A stretch of 64,000 nt of DNA from Rhodococcus sp. G-MC3. GTDB lineage: Bacteria > Actinomycetota > Actinomycetes > Mycobacteriales > Mycobacteriaceae. The stretch spans positions 186,001 through 250,000 of the forward strand of contig NZ_JASISW010000004.1 in NCBI RefSeq assembly GCF_030063335.1. The letters run 5' to 3'. Below are positions 9,906 to 18,159 of this stretch, piece by piece (within the stretch, counting starts at the first letter, position 1; every line of letters begins with the position of its first letter). Both the position numbers and the translations under genes were made by a program. The notes under the pieces are model-generated. The model was not told where the DNA came from, ran no database searches, and saw only the letters and a program-made list of their open reading frames with translations.

Positions 9906-9977
9906 GCGCTCGTAAAAGATATATCGCTGCTGTCACGTGGGTGCAACACTTCGTCGCTACCTTTTGTCTCGCCGGAC

Positions 9978-9995
9978 CTCACCGTGTCAGGTGAG
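9978..9995. promoter_or_regulatory. Inverted repeat upstream of NCS1 permease gene
   Basis: CTCACC-6 nt-GGTGAG lies 42-59 bases before the permease start, in the gap behind the GntR gene. It is a candidate GntR operator by position only; the spacing differs from the usual FadR-type TGGT..ACCA site. Confidence 0.3.
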
Positions 9996-10036
9996 AGCCG
10001 TTCACTGACGAACCGCGCGACGCATCAGGAGCATCG

Positions 10037-11593
10037 ATGACAGATATAGCGAACGGCTCTACCTCCAACGGGGACATGCTCGAGGCCGCCGGCCATCCGG
10101 TCGGCGGCGGTCTCATCAAGGATTCATACGACCCGCGTCTGACCAACGAGGACCTCGCGCCACTGAAAAATCAAACGTGGACCTCGTACAACCTGTTCGC
10201 CTTCTGGATGTCCGACGTCCACTCCGTCGGCGGATACGTCACGGCAGGAAGCCTGTTTGCCCTCGGACTCGCCAGCTGGCAGGTACTCATCTCGCTGCTG
10301 GTCGGAATCGGCATCGTCTACTTCTTCTGCAACCTGGTGGCCAAGCCCAGCCAGGCCACCGGCGTTCCCTACCCCGTCATCTGCCGCGCCTCGTTCGGTG
10401 TGTTGGGCGCCAACATCCCGGCAATCATTCGAGGCCTCATCGCAGTCGCCTGGTACGGAATTCAGACATTCCTCGCGTCCGCCGCGCTGGACATCGTGCT
10501 GATCAAGCTCTTTCCGAGCCTTGCACCGTATGCGGTGACCGCCGACTATGGTTTTGCCGGATTGTCGGCACTGGGCTGGGCGAGCTTCCTGTTCCTCTGG
10601 TTACTTCAGGCAGCCGTCTTCTGGCGCGGAATGGAATCGATCCGTAAGTTCATCGACTTCTGCGGCCCCGCCGTCTACGTCGTCATGTTCGCACTGTGCG
10701 GCTACCTGATCTGGAAAGCAGGCTGGGGCGCAATCGATCTGAATCTCGGCCAGGTCGAGCACACCGGCTTCAGCGCGGTTCCGGTCATGCTCGGTGCCAT
10801 TGCACTCGTCGTGTCCTACTTCTCCGGACCGATGCTCAACTTCGGTGACTTCTCGCGGTACGGCAAGTCCTATGCAGCGGTGAAGAAGGGCAACTTTCTC
10901 GGCCTGCCCCTCAACTTTCTCGTCTTCTCCATCCTGGTCGTCGTCACCGCGTCGTTGACGCTGCCGGTGTTCGGCGAACTGATTACCGATCCGGTCGAGA
11001 CCGTCGCACGTATCGACAGCACCTTCGCGATCGTCCTCGGTGCGTTGACATTCACGATCGCCACTATCGGAATCAATATCGTCGCCAACTTCATCTCGCC
11101 TGCATTCGACTTCTCGAACGTCAGTCCGCAGAAGATCAGCTGGCGTGCGGGCGGCATGATCGCGGCCGTCGGATCGATCCTGATCACCCCATGGAATCTA
11201 TACAACAACCCGGACGTCATTCACCTGACCCTGGAGACATTGGGCGCGTTCATCGGGCCGCTGTTCGGCGTATTGATCGCCGACTACTACCTCATCCGCA
11301 AGCAGAAGATCGTGGTCGACGAATTGTTCACGATGTCCCCCACCGGAAAGTACTGGTACTCGAAGGGCTACAACCCTGCTGCGGTGTACGCCACGATCGT
11401 CGGCGCCCTGCTGGCGATGTTCACCGTTCTCTTCAACGGTGCCATCGACGGTATGAATATCGGCGGTATGTCGACCGCATCGAAGTACAGCTGGTTCATC
11501 GGATGCGGAGTCGGATTTGCGCTGTACTACTACCTCGCGACCAAGACCAAGCTCGCAGTCACCAACCATCTCTACGCACCTGTGAAGGCTTAG
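10037..11593 (+). CDS. NCS1-family nucleobase/hydantoin/allantoin permease
   Basis: A 518-residue polytopic membrane protein of the nucleobase:cation symporter-1 family, with about 12 hydrophobic segments. The N-terminal DLAPLKNQTWTSYNLFAFWM and the VGGYVTAGSLFALGL stretch are family hallmarks around the substrate and cation sites (helix 1 and 2). NPAAVYATIVGALLA closes the C-terminal half. It is transcribed with a hydantoin racemase 10 bases downstream, so hydantoins or allantoin are the likely cargo, by analogy with Mhp1. No hydantoinase or allantoinase is found in this window. Confidence 0.92.
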   Translation: MTDIANGSTSNGDMLEAAGHPVGGGLIKDSYDPRLTNEDLAPLKNQTWTSYNLFAFWMSDVHSVGGYVTAGSLFALGLASWQVLISLLVGIGIVYFFCNLVAKPSQATGVPYPVICRASFGVLGANIPAIIRGLIAVAWYGIQTFLASAALDIVLIKLFPSLAPYAVTADYGFAGLSALGWASFLFLWLLQAAVFWRGMESIRKFIDFCGPAVYVVMFALCGYLIWKAGWGAIDLNLGQVEHTGFSAVPVMLGAIALVVSYFSGPMLNFGDFSRYGKSYAAVKKGNFLGLPLNFLVFSILVVVTASLTLPVFGELITDPVETVARIDSTFAIVLGALTFTIATIGINIVANFISPAFDFSNVSPQKISWRAGGMIAAVGSILITPWNLYNNPDVIHLTLETLGAFIGPLFGVLIADYYLIRKQKIVVDELFTMSPTGKYWYSKGYNPAAVYATIVGALLAMFTVLFNGAIDGMNIGGMSTASKYSWFIGCGVGFALYYYLATKTKLAVTNHLYAPVKA

Positions 11594-11603
11594 GATTCAA
11601 CCC

Positions 11604-12359
11604 GTGCTCATCAAGGTCATCAACCCGAACACCACGTGGTCGATGACCGCCAAGATCGAAGAATGTGCCCGGGCCGTCGCGGGCCCGGGCACATTCGTCG
11701 AGGCGGTCAGCCCCACGATGGGGCCGGCCTCGATCGAGTCGCACGTCGACGAAGCACTCAGTGTCCCAGGGATACTCGAACAGATCACGCTCGGCGAAAC
11801 GGCAGGTGTCGACGGATACGTCATCGCGTGTTTCGGAGATCCAGGCATGGATGCCGCACGTGAGGCGGCGGCGGGGCCGGTCGTCGGAATCGCCGAGGCC
11901 GCGATGCACGCAGCAAGCTTCCTGGGACGCGGATTCTCCGTCGTGACGACGCTCGACCGGACCACCGGCCGCGCCCGCGACCTCGCTTCGCACTACGGAA
12001 TGACCCGACAATGCCTGGGCGTGCACGCGTGCGACATCCCGGTGCTCGAGCTCGAGACCGACCCCGACGCCCGCAAGATCATCACCGAAGCGTGCCGCAA
12101 CGCCGCCGAAAAGGACGGGAGTGATGCGATCGTGCTCGGCTGCGCCGGAATGACGGACCTGTGCGAACACATCTCGAGGGAGATCGGGCTTCCCGTCGTC
12201 GACGGCGTCGCTGCGGCAACACTGTTCGTGCAATCTCTCGTCACGATGGGGCTGCGCACCGGTAAGACCGGAGAGTTCGCAGCTCCCCTACCCAAAGAGT
12301 ATTCGGGCCTGTTGGAGGATTTCGGTTCTGCGGCTCCGCCGCCCGTGCGCGGAAAGTGA
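11604..12359 (+). CDS. Hydantoin/allantoin racemase (Asp/Glu racemase superfamily)
   Basis: A 251-residue protein from GTG at 11604. It begins IKVINPNTTWSMT, the family start motif. The two catalytic cysteines are Cys in IACFGDPG (about residue 76) and Cys in VLGCAGM (about residue 178), as in hydantoin racemases. It is coupled to the NCS1 permease gene. It would racemise 5-substituted hydantoins or allantoin before stereospecific hydrolysis; the hydrolase must be encoded elsewhere. Its 3' end faces the mftD2 stop (convergent, 92-base gap). Confidence 0.9.
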   Translation: MLIKVINPNTTWSMTAKIEECARAVAGPGTFVEAVSPTMGPASIESHVDEALSVPGILEQITLGETAGVDGYVIACFGDPGMDAAREAAAGPVVGIAEAAMHAASFLGRGFSVVTTLDRTTGRARDLASHYGMTRQCLGVHACDIPVLELETDPDARKIITEACRNAAEKDGSDAIVLGCAGMTDLCEHISREIGLPVVDGVAAATLFVQSLVTMGLRTGKTGEFAAPLPKEYSGLLEDFGSAAPPPVRGK

Positions 12360-12451
12360 CACTGTGGCGTCTTCCATCACGCACGTGCTGGTCAGCACCG
12401 GTGAGTGGAAAAGCACAGAGGAGGGTATAGAAACGCGCACGGCCGGAGCGC

Positions 12452-13615
12452 TTACCTCTCGAACTTCGGCGGTATCACCACGTCCGACCGCGTCAGCTGA
12501 TGCACCGACGCACGCCCGAGTCCGAGCACGACGGAATCCAGTCCGCCGCGCAGGATGTCGAGAACGTTCTCCACACCGGCCTGGCCACCGGCCGAGAGGC
12601 CCCACAGGTACGCGCGACCAACCAGAACGGCACGTGCACCGAGCGCGAGAGCCTTGGCCACATCGCTGCCCCGACGAATACCCCCGTCGACGGTGATTTC
12701 GATTCGATCGCCGACAGCATCCGCAATGCGCGGAAGCATACGAATGGAGGCCGGAGTGCCGTCGAGGTTGTTGCCGCCGTGATTGGACACGGAAATCGCG
12801 GTGACTCCCGCGTCTATCGCCCGCTCGGCATCGTCGACGCGCGTGACGCCCTTGAGCATGAACGGTCCACCCCACTGCTCGCGCAGCCACGCGATGTCCT
12901 CCCACGTCGGCAACGGCGTCGACATCCACTCGCGGTACGCACCGAAGAACGTGGGCGCAGTGCCGCCAGGAGGTGCCAGATTTGGCGCCGTCAAGTGGGG
13001 AATCGCCCCGGACTTGGCGAACTGCCACAACCACTTCGGCCGAGTGAGCACCTCCGGCGCGAATCGGACCATCGTGCGCAGATCGACCTTCTCGGGGATC
13101 GCCGGGCTGCCCCAGTCTCGGCCCTCGGAGAACGACCAGTCCATCGTCAGGATGACCCCAACTGCGCCCGCATTCCGGGCACGGCCCAGAAGATGAGACA
13201 TGACTTCACGAGTACCGACCCAGTGGAGCTGAAAGAACGTCTGTCGGTTCGCCGCGACGACGTCTTCGATGGGCTTGCTCGCGAACAACGAGAGCCCCAT
13301 CGAGATACCTCGCGCGGCCGCTGCTCGCGCAACCGCGACCTCACCGTCCGGATGTACTGCCTGCACACCGGTCGGCGAGATCATAGCCGGGAATGAAAGA
13401 TATTGTCCCATCAGCATTGTCGACAGATCACGATCGTCCGACAACCCGGCTACGTGCGGGGCGAACCCCAGTTCATCGAACGCCGCCACGTTGTCTGCGG
13501 CAGTGATACCACGCTCCGAACCCGCCAGCAATGCCTCGTACACGGACTTGGGCAGACGCTTCGCGGCACGCCGCTGCGCTTCGGCAACGGTCTCGAACCA
13601 CCCGTTCTCGCTCAG
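12452..13615 (-). CDS. mftD2: Second MftD-like FMN dehydrogenase, CTG at start position
   Basis: A tandem paralog of mftD. From the codon that aligns with the mftD1 start it is 387 residues and collinear with mftD1 through the visible N-terminus, differing in length mainly by the last four residues. It keeps the FMN/hydroxy-acid oxidase fold, including the active-site block SNHGGNNLDGTPA, DGGIRRGSDV and GRAYLWGL. No ATG, GTG or TTG exists at the expected start. The aligned codon is CTG (13615-13613), overlapping the mftD1 stop as CTGA. The first conventional start (GTG, 13543) would remove 24 conserved residues. The gene could be CTG-initiated by coupling or damaged in its start. MftD normally oxidises AHDP to premycofactocin. 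Confidence 0.85.
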   Translation of the reverse strand: MSENGWFETVAEAQRRAAKRLPKSVYEALLAGSERGITAADNVAAFDELGFAPHVAGLSDDRDLSTMLMGQYLSFPAMISPTGVQAVHPDGEVAVARAAAARGISMGLSLFASKPIEDVVAANRQTFFQLHWVGTREVMSHLLGRARNAGAVGVILTMDWSFSEGRDWGSPAIPEKVDLRTMVRFAPEVLTRPKWLWQFAKSGAIPHLTAPNLAPPGGTAPTFFGAYREWMSTPLPTWEDIAWLREQWGGPFMLKGVTRVDDAERAIDAGVTAISVSNHGGNNLDGTPASIRMLPRIADAVGDRIEITVDGGIRRGSDVAKALALGARAVLVGRAYLWGLSAGGQAGVENVLDILRGGLDSVVLGLGRASVHQLTRSDVVIPPKFER

Positions 13616-14787
13616 AGGCCGAGCTTGCGGTCGAAGCCGGCTGGCATGACGACGTCGGACGGGCCGAGATCATGCACGGACGAATGTCCGAGACCGAGCA
13701 CCGCCGAATCCACCCCGCCGCGCAGAATGTCGAGAACATTCTCGACCCCCGCCTGGCCGTTGGCCGACAGGCCCCACAGGTACGCGCGGCCGATCAGGAC
13801 GGCACGTGCACCGAGCGCAAGAGCCTTGACGACATCGCTGCCACGGCGGATACCACCGTCGAGAGTGATTTCTATCTGATCGCCCACAGCCTCGGCGATC
13901 GCCGGAAGCGCACGAATCGGTGCAGGCGTTCCGTCCAAGTTGTTGCCGCCATGATTGGACACCGAAATTGCCGTGACCCCGGCGTCGACGGCCCGCTTGG
14001 CGTCGTCGACCCGCATGACACCCTTGAGCATGAACGGGCCACCCCACTGCTCGCGCAGCCAGGCGACGTCTTCCCACGTCGGGAGCGCAGTGCCCATCCA
14101 CTCGCCATAGGCACCGAAGAATGTAGGAGCCACCCCGCCCGGTGGGGCCAGGTTCGGGGTGGAAAGATCCGGCAACTTGCCCGACTTGGCGAACTCCCAC
14201 AACCACTTCGGGCGGGCGATGCCCTCAGGGGCGAACTGGGCCATTGCTTTGAGGTCCAGCTTTTCCGGAATCGACGGGCTACCCCAGTCGCGGCCATTGG
14301 AGAAGGACCAGTCCAGCGTCATGATCAGACCGACTGCGCCCGCGGCACGGGCACGCTCCATGCGCTGGAGCAGCACCTCACGCGATCCAACCCAGTACAT
14401 CTGGAAGAAGGTCTGCGGATTGACTGCAGCGACCTCTTCGATGGACTTGCTCGCAAACGAGGACAAACCGACAGGGATACCCCGGGCAGCCGCCGCTCTG
14501 GCCACGGCGACCTCGCCGTCCGGGTGCACGGCCTGCACACCCGTCGGGGAAATCATGACCGGGAACGAGAGTGACTGGCCCATGACCGTTGTCGATAAAT
14601 CTCGCTTGTCCGACAGTCCGGCAACATGGGGGGCGAACCCCAGCTCCCCGAAAGCCGCCGTGTTGTCGCCTGCGGTGATACCTCGCTCCGAGCCCGCGAC
14701 CAGCGCGGCGTACACGGATTTGGGCAGGCGTTTCTTGGCACGCCGCTGCGCTTCGGCAACGGTCTCGAACCACGCACTCTTGGCCAT
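13612..14787 (-). CDS. mftD: Premycofactocin synthase MftD
   Basis: A 391-residue FMN-dependent alpha-hydroxy-acid dehydrogenase family protein. It catalyses the oxidative deamination of AHDP that gives the redox-active alpha-keto amide of premycofactocin. The catalytic His is His279 in SNHGG. FMN-contacting blocks are MISPTGVQAVHPDGE (78-92), DWSFSNGRDWG (159-169) and the C-terminal DGGIRRGSDVVKALALGA. It lies 12 bases downstream of mftC and its stop overlaps the presumed start of mftD2 (CTGA). Length and motif order are canonical, so this is the copy most likely to be functional. Confidence 0.95.
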   Translation of the reverse strand: MAKSAWFETVAEAQRRAKKRLPKSVYAALVAGSERGITAGDNTAAFGELGFAPHVAGLSDKRDLSTTVMGQSLSFPVMISPTGVQAVHPDGEVAVARAAAARGIPVGLSSFASKSIEEVAAVNPQTFFQMYWVGSREVLLQRMERARAAGAVGLIMTLDWSFSNGRDWGSPSIPEKLDLKAMAQFAPEGIARPKWLWEFAKSGKLPDLSTPNLAPPGGVAPTFFGAYGEWMGTALPTWEDVAWLREQWGGPFMLKGVMRVDDAKRAVDAGVTAISVSNHGGNNLDGTPAPIRALPAIAEAVGDQIEITLDGGIRRGSDVVKALALGARAVLIGRAYLWGLSANGQAGVENVLDILRGGVDSAVLGLGHSSVHDLGPSDVVMPAGFDRKLGL

Positions 14788-14799
14788 AACTGGGTGTTC

Positions 14800-16032
14800 C
14801 TATTCCATTCCTGCGAGCGGGTTTTCGTCGCAGATCTTGGCCGGCGGCCGCATCATCAATGTGAGCGGCACCGACTTTCGGGGTGTCTTGCGCTGGCCGG
14901 TACGGGAATGGTCGACGCTGGACTTGGGGATCTCCCCCGCCGCAGCCAACGCCATTTCACCGTTGCCGATGACGCATTCAGGGTCCGGACCGTCCATGGG
15001 TAGGCCGGTGAAGAACTTGGCTGCCATGCAGCCGCCGCGGCACGCGTCGAAGTGCGCGCACTTGGTGCAGGCGCCCGAGGTCTGCGGTGAACGCAATTCC
15101 TGGAAGAGCTCCGATGTCTGCCACACGGATTGGAACCCGCCCATGCCGTCTTTGGCGTCTCGCACGATATTGCCCGCGAGGAACTGCTCATGGATTGCGA
15201 AGGGGCAGGCGTATACGTCGCCGATCGGGTCGATCAGGCACACCACCCGTCCTGCGCCGCACAGGTTCAACCCGGGAAGGGCGTCGCCGAATGCCGATAG
15301 ATGGAAGAACGAGTCTCCGGTGAGAACGCCTTCTCCGTTGGCGACGAGCCAGTTGTACAGCTCGCGCTGTTGACCTGCGGTGGGATGAAGATCGTCCCAC
15401 ACATCAGCGCCGCGGCCCGACGGGCGAAGACGCGTGATGCGCAGTGTCGCACCGAATTTGTCGGCGAGAGCCTTGAAATCGTCGAGCTGCGAGACGTTGT
15501 GACGGGTGACGACGACGGAGATCTTCGCATCCTTGAAGCCTGCCTCCTGCAGGTTCTCGAGTGCACGGCACGCCATATCGAACGAACCGGGGCCGCGGAC
15601 AGCATCGTTGACCTCTGCGGTTGCCCCGTCGATCGAGATCTGCACGTCGACGTAGTCCGACGCCGCAAGGCGAGCAGCGACCTTCTTGTCGATCTTGACG
15701 CCGTTGGTCGAGAACTTGACGCCCACCTGGTGGGCCGTGGCGTAGTCGACGAGCTCCCAGAAGTCCGAGCGCACCGTCGGCTCGCCGCCGCCGATGTTGA
15801 CGTAGAACACCTGCATCTTCTGCAGCTCGTCGATGATCGACTTGCACTGCTCGGTACTGAGTTCACGGGGGTCACGTCGGCCGGAGGACGACAGGCAGTG
15901 CACGCACGAAAGGTTGCAGGCGTAGGTCAACTCCCAGGTCAGACAGATCGGGGCGTCCAGTCCGAGTTCGAACTGATCGACCAGCTTGCCGACCGCGGGT
16001 GGTGGTGCTGGCCTTTCGAGCATGGAGGTCAT
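14800..16032 (-). CDS. mftC: Mycofactocin radical SAM maturase MftC
   Basis: A 410-residue radical SAM/SPASM protein. The SAM cluster motif CxxxCxxC is Cys39, Cys43 and Cys46 in ACNLSCVHC, followed by GGGEPT (about residues 81-86). The SPASM region carries the remaining cysteines in CGAG, YACPF, CTKC, DACRGGC and the terminal CV. MftC decarboxylates the C-terminal Tyr of MftA and then cross-links it to Val. The gene is followed closely by mftD and preceded by mftB with an 82-base gap, which is larger than the other gaps in the cluster. Confidence 0.96.
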   Translation of the reverse strand: MTSMLERPAPPPAVGKLVDQFELGLDAPICLTWELTYACNLSCVHCLSSSGRRDPRELSTEQCKSIIDELQKMQVFYVNIGGGEPTVRSDFWELVDYATAHQVGVKFSTNGVKIDKKVAARLAASDYVDVQISIDGATAEVNDAVRGPGSFDMACRALENLQEAGFKDAKISVVVTRHNVSQLDDFKALADKFGATLRITRLRPSGRGADVWDDLHPTAGQQRELYNWLVANGEGVLTGDSFFHLSAFGDALPGLNLCGAGRVVCLIDPIGDVYACPFAIHEQFLAGNIVRDAKDGMGGFQSVWQTSELFQELRSPQTSGACTKCAHFDACRGGCMAAKFFTGLPMDGPDPECVIGNGEMALAAAGEIPKSSVDHSRTGQRKTPRKSVPLTLMMRPPAKICDENPLAGME

Positions 16033-16114
16033 GGCTGTTCCTCTTCACGGGTCGAGGGTGACGTCCGACTTCGGCTGCGTCGGGTGCGCCGGGAGAAAAA
16101 GTCGGAGTCGCACA

Positions 16115-16465
16115 CTATTTTTGGGGGTCGTTGGGGGCGGAGCCCCCGACTGTGATCATCTTCGAGTCGGCCAGCGTGGCCAGGGCTTTCACGTACGGCG
16201 CCATCCCTGCATCGTCGATTCCTGCCGCCGCAATGGCGGAACGCATGTCGGGATGCTCGGGGAAGGACTCGATGATCGCTACTATCGTGCGATTCTTCAG
16301 AAAGGAGAGCTTGCGGGTCCCGAAGTGGTAGAGCAGCGCCCCGAACGACTCGGGACGCAGCGCCACCTGCGGGTGAAGGGCCCATCGTGCATCCAAGTCG
16401 ATGGAATGGGACTTCGCAGGAGCGGAGCCTGCGGAGTGACCCAACACAGATTGCAATGCGGACAT
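16115..16465 (-). CDS. mftB: Mycofactocin precursor-binding chaperone MftB
   Basis: A 116-residue RiPP recognition element protein. The segment ALRPESFGALLYHFGTRKLS (about 35-54) is the family signature. MftB binds MftA and presents it to MftC. The ATG at 16465 is one base downstream of the mftA stop, so the pair is translationally coupled. The C-terminus is slightly longer than in the common roughly 100-residue homologs. Confidence 0.94.
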   Translation of the reverse strand: MSALQSVLGHSAGSAPAKSHSIDLDARWALHPQVALRPESFGALLYHFGTRKLSFLKNRTIVAIIESFPEHPDMRSAIAAAGIDDAGMAPYVKALATLADSKMITVGGSAPNDPQK

Positions 16466-16466
16466 G

Positions 16467-16580
16467 TCAGTAGACGCCGCACATGCCGTCGATGGAAACT
16501 TCTTCCACCAGCGACTCTTCCACGAGATCGGACTCAACCACTGCAGCGTTCACAACTTCGGTCTTCTGGTTCTGGGACAT
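16467..16580 (-). CDS. mftA: Mycofactocin precursor peptide MftA
   Basis: A 37-residue peptide starting MSQNQKTEVV and ending IDGMCGVY, the invariant MftA C-terminus whose last two residues, Val36 and Tyr37, become the cofactor core. The leader is acidic (VEESLVEEVS) and serves MftB recognition. GGAGG at 16588-16592 lies seven bases before the ATG. It heads the mftABCD1D2 transcript and is divergent from mftR. Confidence 0.97.
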   Translation of the reverse strand: MSQNQKTEVVNAAVVESDLVEESLVEEVSIDGMCGVY

Positions 16581-16638
16581 CGAGGAACCTCCATCGGTGA
16601 GAATCATTTCAACCGTCACTCTCAGGGCTGATAGTGAC

Positions 16639-16650
16639 TTGGTTCACCAA
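16639..16650. promoter_or_regulatory. Candidate MftR operator in the mftA-mftR intergenic region
   Basis: TTGGTTCACCAA is a perfect inverted repeat (five-base arms, two-base centre) lying between the divergent mftA and mftR genes, 59 bases from the mftA start. TetR proteins normally bind palindromes in their own divergent promoter, and MftR is reported to repress the mft cluster and to respond to acyl-CoAs. The assignment is positional. Confidence 0.45.
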
Positions 16651-16671
16651 CATAATGGCATCGAGTGCACA

Positions 16672-17304
16672 ATGACACTACTTGGGGAGAAAAAGTTGGC
16701 CAGCCGCAAGAAACCGTCCAGCCGGGTAGGTCGCCGCCCGTCCACGACGCGGGGGCAGATCAGCGATCTGAGCATCGAACTCTTCGCCAAACAAGGATTC
16801 GACGAGACGAGCGTCGACGAGATCGCCGAGGCGGCCGGCATCGCACGGCGAACTTTCTTCCGATACTTTCCATCGAAGAACGCGGTTCCCTGGGGCGATT
16901 TCGACGAACAGCTCGCCGCGCTGCGCGGCGTGCTCGCCGGTCTGCCGGACGATATTTCGCTGGCAGACGGCATCAGGTCGGCACTGCTGCAGTTCAACAC
17001 TTTTCCCGAGGACGAGAAACCGGTACATCGTCAGCGTATGGCGCTGATCCTGCACAACCCCGCGCTGCAGGGTTATTCGATGCTGATGTACGAGGGTTGG
17101 CGGTATGTCATCGCCGAATATGTGGCAGCCCGAACGGATTCCAACTCGAACGACCATTTTCCTCGAACAGTTGGCTGGATGGTGCTCGGTGTGGCAATGT
17201 CAGCCTACGAGCAGTGGCTGACCGATGAGAGCCTCGACCTTGCGGAGCTGCTGACCGAGGGGACTCGCACTCTCTACGCGGGCCTGGACGTACCCGACCA
17301 CTGA
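16672..17304 (+). CDS. mftR: Mycofactocin system TetR regulator MftR
   Basis: A TetR-family repressor of 210 residues from ATG at 16672. A TTG at 16696 with GGGGAGA just ahead of it would give 202 residues and is an equally good start. The helix-turn-helix covers roughly residues 30-75 (SIELFAKQGFDETSVDEIAE, GIARRTFFRYFPSKNAVPWG), closely matching known MftR proteins. The C-terminal domain has the mycofactocin-type WMVLGVAMSAYEQWL stretch. It is divergent from mftA and followed 24 bases later by mftM. Confidence 0.92.
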   Translation: MTLLGEKKLASRKKPSSRVGRRPSTTRGQISDLSIELFAKQGFDETSVDEIAEAAGIARRTFFRYFPSKNAVPWGDFDEQLAALRGVLAGLPDDISLADGIRSALLQFNTFPEDEKPVHRQRMALILHNPALQGYSMLMYEGWRYVIAEYVAARTDSNSNDHFPRTVGWMVLGVAMSAYEQWLTDESLDLAELLTEGTRTLYAGLDVPDH

Positions 17305-17328
17305 CACTTTCGCACCGAAAGATCCCTG

Positions 17329-18159
17329 ATGACCGAACTGGACGCACTTGCACCCGGCATTGCCGGGCGTTGGATTCACGAGCACATCGTCGTCGAGTTC
17401 GACGAAGGGCTTTCGTCCGGCACGATCGAGCTGAACCGTGCTGCCGGTTCTCTGACTGTCCGCCACGCGCTGAACTCGTCACACCTCGGCGAAGGACTCC
17501 TCCCGCAGATCACCGCCATGAATCTTGGGCAGCGAGAGTTCGAGCTCGTCATTGTCGGCCTCGTTCGTTCGACGGTGCCCGATCCAGTCGAGTCCTGGGC
17601 AACGTACTACCGCAACTCGCTCGACGATCTGCTGTCCGGCGCTGCCGATTTCGCACCCATCCACGAGCGGGCAGAATCTCTCGTCGACGGTTCGGTTCTC
17701 GACCTCGGCTCGTGCTTCGGGTTCTTTCCTTTGAGACTGGCACTGCGCGGCGTGCAGGTCACCGCAACCGACCTCTCCGAGGGCACGATGCGGTTGCTGC
17801 GTACCGTCGCACCACACCTCGGAGTCACCCTCGACGTCATCACGTGTGATGCAGCAGGCATTCCGGTCGCCGACAATTCGGCCGACACCGTCACTGCGCT
17901 GCACCTGCTCGAGCACGTCGACGACGGCGCCTGCATCATCGACGAAGCCGTCAGAATCGCGCGGCGTCGCGTGATCGTCGCCGTGCCGTTCGAAGCCGAA
18001 GCCACCGCGTGCCACGGGCATGTCAGGACGTTCGACGCCGATGCGCTGAGGACACTCGGATCCGGCACCGGACTGCCGTTCGAGGTGGACGAGCATCACG
18101 GCGGCTGGCTGGTACTCGACACTTCCAATGCAGATTCTCTTATCGCGGCAACTAAATGA
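17329..18159 (+). CDS. mftM: Mycofactocin oligosaccharide methyltransferase MftM
   Basis: A 276-residue class I SAM-dependent methyltransferase. Motif I is LDLGSCFGFFPLRLALRG (about residues 124-141), followed by the acidic loop VTATDLSEG and the later LHLLEHVDD. MftM proteins methylate the second glucose of the mycofactocin glycan. To my knowledge M. smegmatis carries mftM away from its mft cluster, beside the MnoSR two-component genes. Here it is next to mftR and also beside such a two-component pair, which supports the call. Its stop overlaps the response regulator stop by eight bases (convergent). Confidence 0.88.
   Translation: MTELDALAPGIAGRWIHEHIVVEFDEGLSSGTIELNRAAGSLTVRHALNSSHLGEGLLPQITAMNLGQREFELVIVGLVRSTVPDPVESWATYYRNSLDDLLSGAADFAPIHERAESLVDGSVLDLGSCFGFFPLRLALRGVQVTATDLSEGTMRLLRTVAPHLGVTLDVITCDAAGIPVADNSADTVTALHLLEHVDDGACIIDEAVRIARRRVIVAVPFEAEATACHGHVRTFDADALRTLGSGTGLPFEVDEHHGGWLVLDTSNADSLIAATK

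Noticed and set aside
12452-14787. Direct repeat of about 1.2 kb as a transposon duplication
   Set aside because: Both units are full mftD genes with diverged sequence and no inverted ends or transposase; a gene duplication explains it.
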